64,000 nt of DNA from Cerasibacillus sp036516575 (lineage in GTDB: Bacteria; Bacillota; Bacilli; Bacillales; Amphibacillaceae): assembly GCF_036516575.1 (NCBI RefSeq), contig NZ_DATBTY010000083.1, positions 124,001-188,000 of the forward strand, written 5' to 3'. The translations under genes and the position numbers were made by a program. Shown piece after piece: positions 42,238 to 50,078 of the stretch (positions within the stretch are counted from its first letter, which is position 1; each line of letters starts with the position of its first letter). Below the pieces are notes generated by a model, which was not told the DNA's origin, searched no databases, and saw nothing but the letters and a program-made list of their open reading frames with translations.

Positions 42238-43766
42238 TCAAAGCCATTTTGACGTAATTGTTCATACATTTCTTTAATTAATTCATGGTCAGGGTGCAAG
42301 TCATAACCCGTTTTAATTACTTCTTCAGCTCGTTTGTATTCCTGAAGTTCAATGTATGCGAGTGCTAAATTATAATGCGCTTCAGGTATATATGGGTCGA
42401 CATCGATTAATCGTTTCAAATCAGAAATAGCAGATTTATAGTCTAATAGTTTTAAGTAAGCAAAGGAACGTTGAAATAAAAATTCTACTTCCAATTCATC
42501 GGACGACTCTAAAGCAAGCGTAGCCATTTGAATGACTTCTTCATATGATTCATTCTCTAAATAATGATTCGTTAAATACCAATCATATTCGGGTGTATCC
42601 TTATGTTGCGATGTACCGTACAGAAAAATGACAGTTATCAAACCGACTAAACTGGCTGTGGCCAATGCCCGAATAGACCAGCTTTTCTTCTTTGGTAAAT
42701 GGACGATACCTGATGCTAGAAAACCAGCAAATAATCCACCGAGATGAGCGGCATTGTCAATAGCCGGAATCATAAAACCGGTTGCCACATTTAAACCAAC
42801 AAGAAAGATAATATTCAATCCCATTGTTTTAAAAAATAATTCTTTATAATAAATCCCAAAGAATAAAATTGCACCAAATAAACCAAATATCGCTCCAGAA
42901 GCACCCGCGGAAACATTTTCAGTAAAAGCGAAGCTCGATATGCTCCCGCCAATTCCAGCAAGTAAATAGATCATCAGAAATCGAACGGCTCCATATATTC
43001 TTTCGACGACTTGCCCGAGATAGAATAATGCGAGCATATTCATAAATAGATGGAAAAAACCTATATGAATAAACATGGATGTAATAAGCCGCCACCATTC
43101 CCCATCAACGAGCATAGCGGGGTTATACTTAGCACCGAATTTAATTAAATTGACTGTATCTGTTGTCCCACCATTTATCTCCATGAACAGAAACATAATA
43201 GCATTAATAACAATCAATATATATGTAAAAAATGGTTTTCCGAAAGAAAATACGTTTTTTTCATATTTAATTTTATCATTTAATAGCGTTGTTAAACGAT
43301 ATTTCAATTGTTGAGTCGCTTGAATGACATCTATCTCGTATCGTGATGAAATGGGACTGATTTTAAGGGCGGCACTTAAGCGGGCCATCTCACGATTTTC
43401 CATAAAAACATCAAGATAAAATAAATGCATGATCATTTCCCGAGATTCTAAATGGATGGGTCGCTTTAACAAGTCCCATGAATCAACTGGGCTGTGCGCA
43501 GCAACATAAACATTATAAATCGTAACTTGTTTTCTTTTGAATACATGTTCAAGGCGCTTGAATACGTGAAGTAAATCATTTTTCAAATGATTTTTCCAAT
43601 GAAATTCACGAGCTACAAGCCGAATGATTTGTACGTCACGCTTTGTTACAGCCTTTTTTAACCAAAGCTCATGATTAACAACATCGATATGCATCATTTC
43701 ATATTGTTGTTCAGTGATTAAATGATTAGCTACAGCATACTGAATATATTCCTGTTCAATATGAAT
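42234..43766 (-). CDS. gluP: Rhomboid intramembrane protease GluP (YqgP), apparent AUU start
   Basis: Serine protease cleaving within membranes; in B. subtilis it helps degrade the MgtE transporter. It has a cytosolic N-domain, six or seven membrane helices with GASGAIFG (catalytic Ser) and NAAHLGGLFAG (catalytic His), then C-terminal TPR repeats. The first ATG (43697) has no ribosome site. Upstream in frame, residues such as EYIQYAVANHLITEQQYEM continue the family N-terminus. The frame stays open to a TAG at 43797 without ATG, GTG or TTG. AGGAGGGGGG (43784-43775) precedes an ATT at 43766, giving 510 aa, the family length. Confidence 0.85.
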   Translation of the reverse strand: MHIEQEYIQYAVANHLITEQQYEMMHIDVVNHELWLKKAVTKRDVQIIRLVAREFHWKNHLKNDLLHVFKRLEHVFKRKQVTIYNVYVAAHSPVDSWDLLKRPIHLESREMIMHLFYLDVFMENREMARLSAALKISPISSRYEIDVIQATQQLKYRLTTLLNDKIKYEKNVFSFGKPFFTYILIVINAIMFLFMEINGGTTDTVNLIKFGAKYNPAMLVDGEWWRLITSMFIHIGFFHLFMNMLALFYLGQVVERIYGAVRFLMIYLLAGIGGSISSFAFTENVSAGASGAIFGLFGAILFFGIYYKELFFKTMGLNIIFLVGLNVATGFMIPAIDNAAHLGGLFAGFLASGIVHLPKKKSWSIRALATASLVGLITVIFLYGTSQHKDTPEYDWYLTNHYLENESYEEVIQMATLALESSDELEVEFLFQRSFAYLKLLDYKSAISDLKRLIDVDPYIPEAHYNLALAYIELQEYKRAEEVIKTGYDLHPDHELIKEMYEQLRQNGFD

Positions 43767-43850
43767 TTTTCCCGCCCCCCTCCTACTTATCTGTACCTAT
43801 ATATCATACCATTATTATATTTAAAATAGGAGTTGCTTTCTACAACTCCA

Positions 43851-44036
43851 TTAGTTCTTATTCGGTATCATACTCGCCATCACCCGTGAACGAATTTGTG
43901 GCCGACTAAATATAAATCGAACAATCAATTTTCGTAACAAACCAATTGACAACAACATATTTAAAATTCTCATACGTTGCTTAATTAACAAAGCTAAGCC
44001 ACTAATGGTGGTCAATATGATAATGATATATCTCAT
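43851..44036 (-). CDS. yqgO: YqgO-like small membrane protein
   Basis: 61 aa with a hydrophobic N-terminus (about 2-18) and a basic C-terminal half. AAGGGGGTG precedes ATG 44036, a strong translation signal. Size and place between gluP and the 5-formyl-THF cyclo-ligase gene match YqgO; function unknown. Confidence 0.75.
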   Translation of the reverse strand: MRYIIIILTTISGLALLIKQRMRILNMLLSIGLLRKLIVRFIFSRPQIRSRVMASMIPNKN

Positions 44037-44080
44037 GCTTGCACCCCCTTGTTGAACTATTATCCTTAATCAGGGGATTA

Positions 44081-44659
44081 TTATGCATGAGACGATAAGA
44101 AGGGATTTATTTTTCCTTTTTCCGTAATCAGTTGTTTAACGGGGATGTCAAAATACTCTTTAGGAATTTGATTCGCCAATTGTTTCGTATGTAGGAGCGC
44201 CACTGTATCTTTCGTATAATCAACTAGGTACCGATCATAATAGCCACCACCAAATCCAATTCGATAGCCATTTTTATCAAAAACAACGCCTGGGACAACG
44301 ATAAGATCAATATTATTTTTTAATACGGCGGTTGCTCTGTCAGGAATCGGTTCCCATAGTTGGTAGTATGTCTGTTCTAGCTGGTCGCCTTCTTTGTACT
44401 TATAGAAGATAAGCTCCTTAGATTTCGGTTTGCATTTGGGAATAACTACCGTTTTTCCTTCTTTCCAAGCCTGTTTAATAATTTGGTCTGTATCCCATTC
44501 AATTCCCCGCGATATGGTGACTGCTAATATAGTTGCTTTCTTCCATTCATTTGAGGCAAATAAATGATTATGTAACTGACGTTCAATCTCAGCTTTCTCT
44601 TCAGGAGAGATTTGTTTTAACTTATCAATTACTAGACGCCTTAAGCTTGACTTATCCAT
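44081..44659 (-). CDS. yqgN: 5-formyltetrahydrofolate cyclo-ligase YqgN
   Basis: ATP-dependent conversion of 5-formyl-THF to 5,10-methenyl-THF. The 192-aa product has the family signature GVVFDKNGYRIGFGGGYYDRYL (about 121-142) and an N-terminal KLKQISPEEK helix. ATG 44659 (AAAGGGTGG upstream) replaces the longer frame to 44698. Confidence 0.94.
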   Translation of the reverse strand: MDKSSLRRLVIDKLKQISPEEKAEIERQLHNHLFASNEWKKATILAVTISRGIEWDTDQIIKQAWKEGKTVVIPKCKPKSKELIFYKYKEGDQLEQTYYQLWEPIPDRATAVLKNNIDLIVVPGVVFDKNGYRIGFGGGYYDRYLVDYTKDTVALLHTKQLANQIPKEYFDIPVKQLITEKGKINPFLSSHA

Positions 44660-44686
44660 TAGTTTCCACCCTTTCAATATGAAAAA

Positions 44687-44716
44687 AACCCCTATCAAAC
44701 AATGCTGATAAAGGTT
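44687..44716 (-). terminator. Terminator of rpmG
   Basis: AACCTTTATCA pairs with TGATAGGGGTT (G-U pairs) on the minus strand and is followed by TTTTTT. Confidence 0.8.
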
Positions 44717-44728
44717 TATAATACGACA

Positions 44729-44878
44729 TTATTTTGTTTCACGATGTAACGTGTGTCGTTTTAAACGAGGTGAATATTTTTTTAGTTCTAAGCGCTCAGG
44801 ATTCGTACGCTTGTTTTTTGTCGTAATATAGTTACGATCTCCTGTTTCAGTACAAGCTAAGGTAATATTTACACGCAT
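44729..44878 (-). CDS. rpmG: Ribosomal protein L33, zinc-independent (C-minus) type
   Basis: 49-aa L33 starting MRVNITLACTETGDRNY. Compared with zinc-ribbon L33 (four Cys in two CxxC pairs) only Cys9 remains: the second position is Thr and KKYSPRLK lacks the later Cys. It therefore cannot hold zinc and represents the C-minus form. Located between yqgN and the pbpA region as in B. subtilis rpmGA. Confidence 0.93.
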   Translation of the reverse strand: MRVNITLACTETGDRNYITTKNKRTNPERLELKKYSPRLKRHTLHRETK

Positions 44879-45047
44879 TTGTATCCCTCCAAACTATTAT
44901 TCCATAAACAACGTATCATGTGTTTCATTTGACCTTTATATGATAGCAAATGTTTACATAGCAATCAAGGGAGATTTATTATTTTATAGTTTTATCTTCT
45001 TCTTAAGTATGATATAACTATAGTAAGACTGAAATGGAGGGGAGAAA

Positions 45048-45266
45048 ATGATTTATGCAGGAATTACCGTCATTGTAGTTGCGGTTGTGTTATTAATATT
45101 ATCCTTGTTTATGAAAGATCGCATAGATGATTTAGAAAACCAAGTTGAACAAATGTCTCTTTCGAATATGCAGGATACATATCAATTAAAGAAGAAAATT
45201 AAAATTCTCGAGGAAGAAATATTAACTGATGGTTTCCAAGAGGATGCATCAACTCTAAGAAAATAA
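45048..45266 (+). CDS. Small membrane/coiled-coil protein, unknown
   Basis: 72 aa: one N-terminal helix (about 2-20), then a charged coiled-coil (about 24-60, DRIDDLENQVEQM). GGAGGGGAG precedes ATG 45048. I do not recognise it. It may form a unit with the next gene. Confidence 0.75.
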   Translation: MIYAGITVIVVAVVLLILSLFMKDRIDDLENQVEQMSLSNMQDTYQLKKKIKILEEEILTDGFQEDASTLRK

Positions 45267-45321
45267 TTTTTGGGACAAGCATCTGACCAACTTGATGATG
45301 TTTATGAAAGGAGGATTATCG

Positions 45322-45894
45322 TTGAAACAAACTGTACGCTCCTTTGCGTTAGGGCTTTTAACAGCAGGGATACTTCTTGTAGGTATTTATTACTTCTCAG
45401 ATCAACCAGCACATATGCAACAGGATTTATCAGTAGATGACATGGTTGAAGAAATGAAGAAACAAGGTTATCGTGTCATGACAGAAGAAGAATATATCAC
45501 ATTATCCGTTACAAAAGATCAGCAAAACCAAACGAATAAAGATGCAAAAAAACAACAAATTGCTTCAGCAGATGAAAAAACAACAGATTCAACAGAAAAG
45601 AAAGAATCATCCAAAACAAACGAGCAAAAGACAGATAAAAAAGATAACCAGAAAAAATCAACAAAGAAAAAAGATAAAAAAGATGATGTAAAAACATATA
45701 AATTAGTCATTGAATCAGGTATGCCTTCATCAAAAGTTGGTGAAATGCTTGAGAAAAATAAGATTATTGATGATGCTCAAAAATTCAATGAATTCCTAGA
45801 GGATAAGGATTATAGTCAAAGAGTTCAGTTAGGTGAATTCAAAATTAAAAGCGATATGACGTATGAAGAAATTGCAAAAGCGATAACAAAATAA
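45322..45894 (+). CDS. Signal-anchored protein with MltG-like segment
   Basis: 190 aa: an N-terminal membrane helix (about 5-22), a Lys/Asp/Gln-rich linker (about 65-125), then a C-terminal segment (YKLVIESGMPSSKVGEMLEK, KSDMTYEEIAKAIT) resembling the LysM-like part of the MltG/YceG family but without the catalytic Glu region. Start is TTG 45322 with AAAGGAGG upstream. It may bind cell wall; enzymatic activity is unlikely. Convergent with the PBP gene. Confidence 0.78.
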   Translation: MKQTVRSFALGLLTAGILLVGIYYFSDQPAHMQQDLSVDDMVEEMKKQGYRVMTEEEYITLSVTKDQQNQTNKDAKKQQIASADEKTTDSTEKKESSKTNEQKTDKKDNQKKSTKKKDKKDDVKTYKLVIESGMPSSKVGEMLEKNKIIDDAQKFNEFLEDKDYSQRVQLGEFKIKSDMTYEEIAKAITK

Positions 45895-45900
45895 CCAAAC

Positions 45901-45926
45901 AAAAAAGGGCCTGATAGCCCTTTTTT
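45901..45926. terminator. Bidirectional terminator before the PBP gene end
   Basis: AAAAAAGGGC (45901-45910) pairs with GCCCTTTTTT (45917-45926), serving both convergent genes. Confidence 0.85.
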
Positions 45927-45936
45927 GTTTGAATGA

Positions 45937-48063
45937 TTATTCTTCATCTTCACCTGTTTCAGAAATTGTACCTTGCTCTCGCGATTTTTTTAAATCAAAG
46001 TACTCATCTAAAATACCTTGACCAATTTGATTACTAATTGGATATTGTCCCCTGATCGCTCCTAAATTAGGTACAATAACAGCAAACGCAATTTCCGGCT
46101 CATCAAATGGTGCATAACCAACTAAAACTAAATTATTCGTGTCACCTAACTTTTGCCCCGTAATTTCATCATGAACTTCATTTTCCGCTGTCCCTGTCTT
46201 TCCAGCTGGATTATATGGTTTATTGGAAAAGAAGCGAGAAGCTGTACCACTTGAGTATACTAAACGTAAACCTTGTTGAACGCGTTCAATCCACTCGTCT
46301 TTCATTTGAACACGATTTAATACTTCAGGGTGGTGGTTTTTATAAACAGGACCTAACTCGTCATCATCCCGTGCAATTGGCTCATGAATTTCCTTCACAA
46401 AATGTGGCTTCATCCTGTAGCCTCCATTTGCAATCGTTGAAATATATTGGACCAATTGAATGGCTGTATACGTATCATATTGTCCAATGGAATAGTCTAA
46501 TAAATTCGGTGGATTTGATCCTTTATATCCTGTTGCTTCATATGGATAATCAACGCCTGTTTTAACTCCTAAACCGAACTGGCTAAAATAGTTGCGAATT
46601 TCTTGTAATGAAGCCGGATTAAACTTGATATTCTTATTTGGACTGTAATGATATTCGCCCCCCATACGCATGGCGATATTAAACATATACACGTTAGAGG
46701 AACGTCTCAGTGCTTCCAAATCATTTACCCATCCCATATTATTGACGGACTTTTTAACTGGTGTCCCAGCAATTTTTATCGGCGTATCGAAAAATTGTTG
46801 TCCTGGCGTAGCTACTCCAGATTGAAATCCAGCTAGAACGGTTGCACCTTTAATCGCAGATCCTGGACGATGAGCATCATAAAGCACTTTATAGTCATGG
46901 CTTTCAAATTTTCCCGTTTTACGGTTATAATGTTGTCCTGTTAGAGCAAGGATTTCACCTGTTTTAGGATCCATGGCAATAGCGATTGCATCTTCTAAAA
47001 AGCGATTCGCTGACGAGTGATTGATAGCATTTTTTAGATGCTTTTGGACGACCTTTACTAAACGTTCTTGGTATTCAATATCAATTGTTAGAACAAGGTC
47101 TTTTCCCCTTTTCCCTTCGACAACTGTTTTTGCATCAATAATATTCCCTTTTTTATCTGTTGTATATTCAATTTGTTCTTTTCTTCCACGTAATACGTCC
47201 TCATACTGTTCCTCTAATCCACTAATACCAACCCGGTCATTTCGGCTGTATCCTTTTGCTAAATAATGCTGAACCTTTTCTTTTGGTATTCCTCTTTTTT
47301 CTGTCGTAATGGATCCTAATAAATTTTTTAATGTATCATCTAATGGGTATTCTCGATCCCAATCAGTTGTCGCATTGATTCCTGGAAGCTCATCTAAATG
47401 CTCCGCAACTAAAGCATATTCGGTTGGTGTTACACCTTCATTTTTAACAATTTGTGGTGTTAAAGAATAAGCTTTGTCTAATTCTTTTTTAATTAGGATA
47501 ATATCTTCATCTTTTTCAGTAAGTTGAGCAATCTCTTCTTCAGTAATTCGTTCCAACATTAACTTATATTGCTCTCCATGATCCAATTCTTCTTTTTCTT
47601 TTTTTGTTAATCGTTTATTAACCAGTTTTTCATTTTTCTTATTTTTCCCAAGCAAAAACCAATATTCTTTCCGATCTCGTTCTGTAATAGTTTTAATTTT
47701 TTTCTTTTTATCCTCTGGGTCATTCGCATCATACATTGTTATATATTTGGATAATTCTTTAGCTACTTTAAGGCGATCTCTTGCTTGAACTCCTTTTGGA
47801 GGTGTATACGTAATAGAATAGAGTGATTTATTATCGACAATTAATGTCTGATTCCGATCATATATTTTTCCACGAGGTACAGGTATTTTCGTTCGATCTT
47901 TAATGGTACGATCAATTTCCTTTTGATAGGCTTCACCATTTAAAATTTGTACAACTCCAAGTTGTAAAATAAGCACCGAAAACAATAGGAATACAATAAA
48001 GAACAATATATTTAAACGTATTGGTACACGTCTTTGCTTCTTTTTTTCATCTTTTCGTGACAT
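45937..48063 (-). CDS. pbpA: Class B penicillin-binding protein (PbpA/PBP2-type transpeptidase)
   Basis: Peptidoglycan DD-transpeptidase for wall elongation. The 708-aa protein has a cytoplasmic basic N-terminus, one membrane helix (about 17-38), a dimerisation domain beginning PVPRGKIYDRN and the transpeptidase domain with SAIK (near 403), SSN (near 454) and KTGT (near 621). It sits beside sodA as in B. subtilis pbpA-sodA, although the pst phosphate operon found elsewhere near here is absent. Confidence 0.95.
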   Translation of the reverse strand: MSRKDEKKKQRRVPIRLNILFFIVFLLFSVLILQLGVVQILNGEAYQKEIDRTIKDRTKIPVPRGKIYDRNQTLIVDNKSLYSITYTPPKGVQARDRLKVAKELSKYITMYDANDPEDKKKKIKTITERDRKEYWFLLGKNKKNEKLVNKRLTKKEKEELDHGEQYKLMLERITEEEIAQLTEKDEDIILIKKELDKAYSLTPQIVKNEGVTPTEYALVAEHLDELPGINATTDWDREYPLDDTLKNLLGSITTEKRGIPKEKVQHYLAKGYSRNDRVGISGLEEQYEDVLRGRKEQIEYTTDKKGNIIDAKTVVEGKRGKDLVLTIDIEYQERLVKVVQKHLKNAINHSSANRFLEDAIAIAMDPKTGEILALTGQHYNRKTGKFESHDYKVLYDAHRPGSAIKGATVLAGFQSGVATPGQQFFDTPIKIAGTPVKKSVNNMGWVNDLEALRRSSNVYMFNIAMRMGGEYHYSPNKNIKFNPASLQEIRNYFSQFGLGVKTGVDYPYEATGYKGSNPPNLLDYSIGQYDTYTAIQLVQYISTIANGGYRMKPHFVKEIHEPIARDDDELGPVYKNHHPEVLNRVQMKDEWIERVQQGLRLVYSSGTASRFFSNKPYNPAGKTGTAENEVHDEITGQKLGDTNNLVLVGYAPFDEPEIAFAVIVPNLGAIRGQYPISNQIGQGILDEYFDLKKSREQGTISETGEDEE

Positions 48064-48156
48064 CTTTTTCCCCCACTTGACATCATTTTCTCCGTTACTA
48101 TTATACCATCAAATTCAAATTGTTTAACGGTTTTATCATATGTTTTAAAAATAAAA

Positions 48157-48189
48157 AACACATCGGTATGAAATAAATACCGATGTGTT
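48157..48189 (-). terminator. Terminator of sodA
   Basis: Perfect 13-bp arms (48157-48169, 48177-48189) with a T tract on the minus strand. Confidence 0.85.
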
Positions 48190-48205
48190 AATATATGTCA
48201 TATGA

Positions 48206-48814
48206 TTATTTAGCATCATTGTAGTTCTTTTCGACTTGCTCCCAGTTTACAACATTCCAAAATGCTGATAAATATTCAGGACGTCTATTTTGATATTTTA
48301 AGTAATAAGCGTGCTCCCAAACGTCGACGCCAAGTAAAGGTGTTTTCCCTTCCATAATAGGGGAATCTTGGTTTGGAGTACTCATAATTTCAAGGTTACC
48401 TTTGTTAAGAACGAGCCAACCCCAACCTGAACCGAAACGTCCTTTTGCAGCAGCTTCAAATTCTTCTTTAAATTTATCGAAGCTACCAAATGTTTCATTG
48501 ATTTTATCAGCTAACTCACCACTTGGTTCGCCACCACCATTAGGTGATAAAAGGTTCCAGAACAAGCTATGGTTCGCATGGCCACCACCATTGTTACGTA
48601 CAGCTGTACGAATTGATTCTGGTAATGCATCTAAGTTGCTAATTAGCTCCTCCAAGGACTTGCCTTGTAAATCAGCATGGCCTTCTAGTGCACCATTTAA
48701 ATTTGTGACATATGTGTTATGATGCTTTGTATGATGAATATTCATCGTTTCTTTATCAATATGTGGCTCAAGTGCATCATATGCGTATGGTAATTTCGGT
48801 AATTCAAATGCCAT
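48206..48814 (-). CDS. sodA: Superoxide dismutase (Mn/Fe)
   Basis: Converts superoxide to oxygen and hydrogen peroxide. The 202-aa protein has the metal ligands in HTKHHNTYV (His near 28), NNGGGHANHSLFW (His near 82) and DVWEHAYYLKYQN (Asp and His near 164-168). GGWGWLV-type core (GSGWGWLVL) is present. AAGGAGGAA upstream of ATG 48814 and a clear sigma-A promoter. Confidence 0.97.
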   Translation of the reverse strand: MAFELPKLPYAYDALEPHIDKETMNIHHTKHHNTYVTNLNGALEGHADLQGKSLEELISNLDALPESIRTAVRNNGGGHANHSLFWNLLSPNGGGEPSGELADKINETFGSFDKFKEEFEAAAKGRFGSGWGWLVLNKGNLEIMSTPNQDSPIMEGKTPLLGVDVWEHAYYLKYQNRRPEYLSAFWNVVNWEQVEKNYNDAK

Positions 48815-48872
48815 TAAAAATTCCTCCTTAAAAAAATATATTCAAAAGGAAATAAATGTATCCTTTATATTG

Positions 48873-48901
48873 AAGATACCAATTGTTGCTCATACTTGCA
48901 A
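48873..48901 (-). promoter_or_regulatory. Sigma-A promoter of sodA
   Basis: TTGCAA (48901-48896), 17 nt, TATCTT (48878-48873) on the minus strand, about 60 nt upstream of the start codon. Confidence 0.65.
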
Positions 48902-48954
48902 CCGTTTTGCATATTTTTCCCTATAATCATAGGAGAAACCCCTAAAAATAGAAA

Positions 48955-48982
48955 AAGCTAATGATTGTTTAATCATTAGCTT
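48955..48982 (-). terminator. Terminator of the tRNA cluster
   Basis: AAGCTAATGATT/AATCATTAGCTT (48955-48966, 48971-48982) with TTTT on the minus strand, right after tRNA-Phe. Confidence 0.85.
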
Positions 48983-48986
48983 GGGA

Positions 48987-49059
48987 TGGCTCGGGACGGA
49001 ATCGAACCGCCGACACAAGGATTTTCAGTCCTTTGCTCTACCGACTGAGCTACCGAGCC
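48987..49059 (-). tRNA. tRNA-Phe (GAA)
   Basis: 73-nt cloverleaf with GGCTCGG acceptor, anticodon loop CTGAAAA and TTCGATTC T loop. CCA is not encoded. Last gene of the cluster. Confidence 0.97.
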
Positions 49060-49102
49060 GTATCTGTTTTGTTTTTAGCAACTCGTATGTATAAATATTA
49101 AA

Positions 49103-49195
49103 TGGAGGAGGTAGAGGGATTCGAACCCCCGCGGGCTTTGACACCCCTTTCGGTTTTCAAGACCGACCCCTTCAGCCAGACTTGGGTATACCTCC
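49103..49195 (-). tRNA. tRNA-Ser (TGA)
   Basis: 93 nt with long variable arm; anticodon loop CTTGAAA; acceptor GGAGGTA/TACCTCC. CCA is encoded. The discriminator is T where bacterial serine tRNAs normally have G. Confidence 0.96.
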
Positions 49196-49207
49196 ATAAT
49201 ACTTAAA

Positions 49208-49284
49208 TGGTGGACCCTGCAGGACTCGAACCTGCGACCAATCGGTTATGAGCCGATTGCTCTAACCAACTGAGCTAAGGGTCC
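49208..49284 (-). tRNA. tRNA-Ile2 (CAT, lysidine-modified)
   Basis: 77 nt including encoded CCA; anticodon CAT. The acceptor GGACCCT and body match Bacillus tRNA-Ile2 rather than elongator or initiator Met, so C34 is expected to be converted to lysidine. Confidence 0.85.
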
Positions 49285-49298
49285 CAATATACTTAAAA

Positions 49299-49375
49299 TG
49301 GGGCGACCGGTGGGATTTGAACCCACGCGTGCCGGAGCCACAATCCGGTGCGTTAACCACTTCGCCACGACCGCC
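49299..49375 (-). tRNA. tRNA-His (GTG)
   Basis: 77 nt including CCA; anticodon loop TTGTGGC, extra 5' G (G-1) opposite discriminator C, the histidine identity pair. Confidence 0.97.
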
Positions 49376-49397
49376 ATTAATTATTTATTGTTAAAAA

Positions 49398-49471
49398 TAG
49401 CGGCGGAGGGGATCGAACCCACGACCTCACGGGTATGAACCGTACGCTCTCGCCAGCTGAGCTACGCCGCC
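49398..49471 (-). tRNA. tRNA-Met (CAT, elongator)
   Basis: 74 nt with anticodon loop TTCATAC and acceptor GGCGGCG; CCA not encoded. Elongator type by its body sequence. Confidence 0.93.
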
Positions 49472-49475
49472 ATGT

Positions 49476-49550
49476 TGGCTCCACAGGTAGGATTCGAACC
49501 TACGACCGATCGGTTAACAGCCGATTGCTCTACCACTGAGCTACTGTGGA
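49476..49550 (-). tRNA. tRNA-Asn (GTT)
   Basis: 75 nt including encoded CCA; anticodon loop CTGTTAA; acceptor TCCACAG. First gene of the cluster; its 5' end is duplicated upstream. Confidence 0.97.
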
Positions 49551-49557
49551 ATATAAT
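49525..49557 (-). repeat. 33-bp direct repeat, genuine tRNA-Asn copy
   Basis: Covers the first 26 nt of tRNA-Asn (acceptor 5' strand and D arm) plus 7 nt of upstream flank. Identical to 49678-49710. Confidence 0.9.
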
Positions 49558-49677
49558 AAATCGTTCATATGTCTTGTATTAACTAATTACTTAATCTCAC
49601 CCCTGCATCTTCTAGCTATTCGAAGATGTTATATGCTTCGGGGTTACTCGTAGCTTTTTCGGCAGATGCTTTGCTCG

Positions 49678-49710
49678 TTGCTCTACCACTGAGCTACTGT
49701 GGAATATAAT
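49678..49710 (-). repeat. 33-bp direct repeat, tRNA-Asn 5' fragment
   Basis: Exact copy of the tRNA-Asn 5' end located 153 bp upstream in the same transcript, without the rest of a tRNA. Between the copies are overlapping hairpins (GCATC/GATGC, CATCTTC/GAAGATG, CCCC/GGGG) and a CGAAG/CTTCG alternative. Confidence 0.9.
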
Positions 49711-49737
49711 CTCGCTATTAAAGTAGCGACAAGAATT

Positions 49738-49766
49738 ATATTACCATGTTTATATCGAATCGTCAA
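49738..49766 (-). promoter_or_regulatory. Strong sigma-A promoter of the tRNA cluster
   Basis: TTGACG (49766-49761), 17 nt, TAATAT (49743-49738) on the minus strand, upstream of the duplicated tRNA fragment and the six tRNAs. Confidence 0.8.
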
Positions 49767-49893
49767 TAGCTATTTTGCATTTTTTGTCAAAAAATGTAAA
49801 TATGTAGTCATCAAATAAAAACGACAATAATTACTATACCACCTTCTCTATAAAAGTTCAACACAAAATAATAAATAATGGTATAAAAGTGAT

Positions 49894-50050
49894 TAGGACA
49901 TAACTAGCCAAGAATACATCAAAAGGTCTTTGATAACTGGAACTTTTTCGGTTGATTATCTTCAATGATTGTTTGAATCTTTTTTCATTTAATTAAAATA
50001 AAAAGAAGTTAGCTCATTCCATCTCAAGATGGACTTCCTAACCTCTTTTT
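49894..50050 (-). repeat. Dispersed repeat, copy B, with terminator hairpin
   Basis: Read on the minus strand this matches copy A at 25835-26013. Outer stem GAGGTTAG/CTAACTTC then TTTTT, inner hairpin TCCATC-TTGA-GATGGA, conserved ATTCAAACAATCA, GTTCCA-TTATCAAAGACC and TATTCTTGGCTAGTTATGTC. It directly follows the Na/Pi transporter gene and its first hairpin should terminate that transcript. The interval 49767-49893 is AT-rich and shows nothing else. Confidence 0.8.
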
Positions 50051-50078
50051 ATATTTACTGGCATTTTGCCTCAGCCTC

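Noticed and set aside
49551..49740. A complete seventh tRNA upstream of tRNA-Asn.
   Set aside because: Only the 5' acceptor strand and D arm are duplicated; no anticodon or T arm follows.
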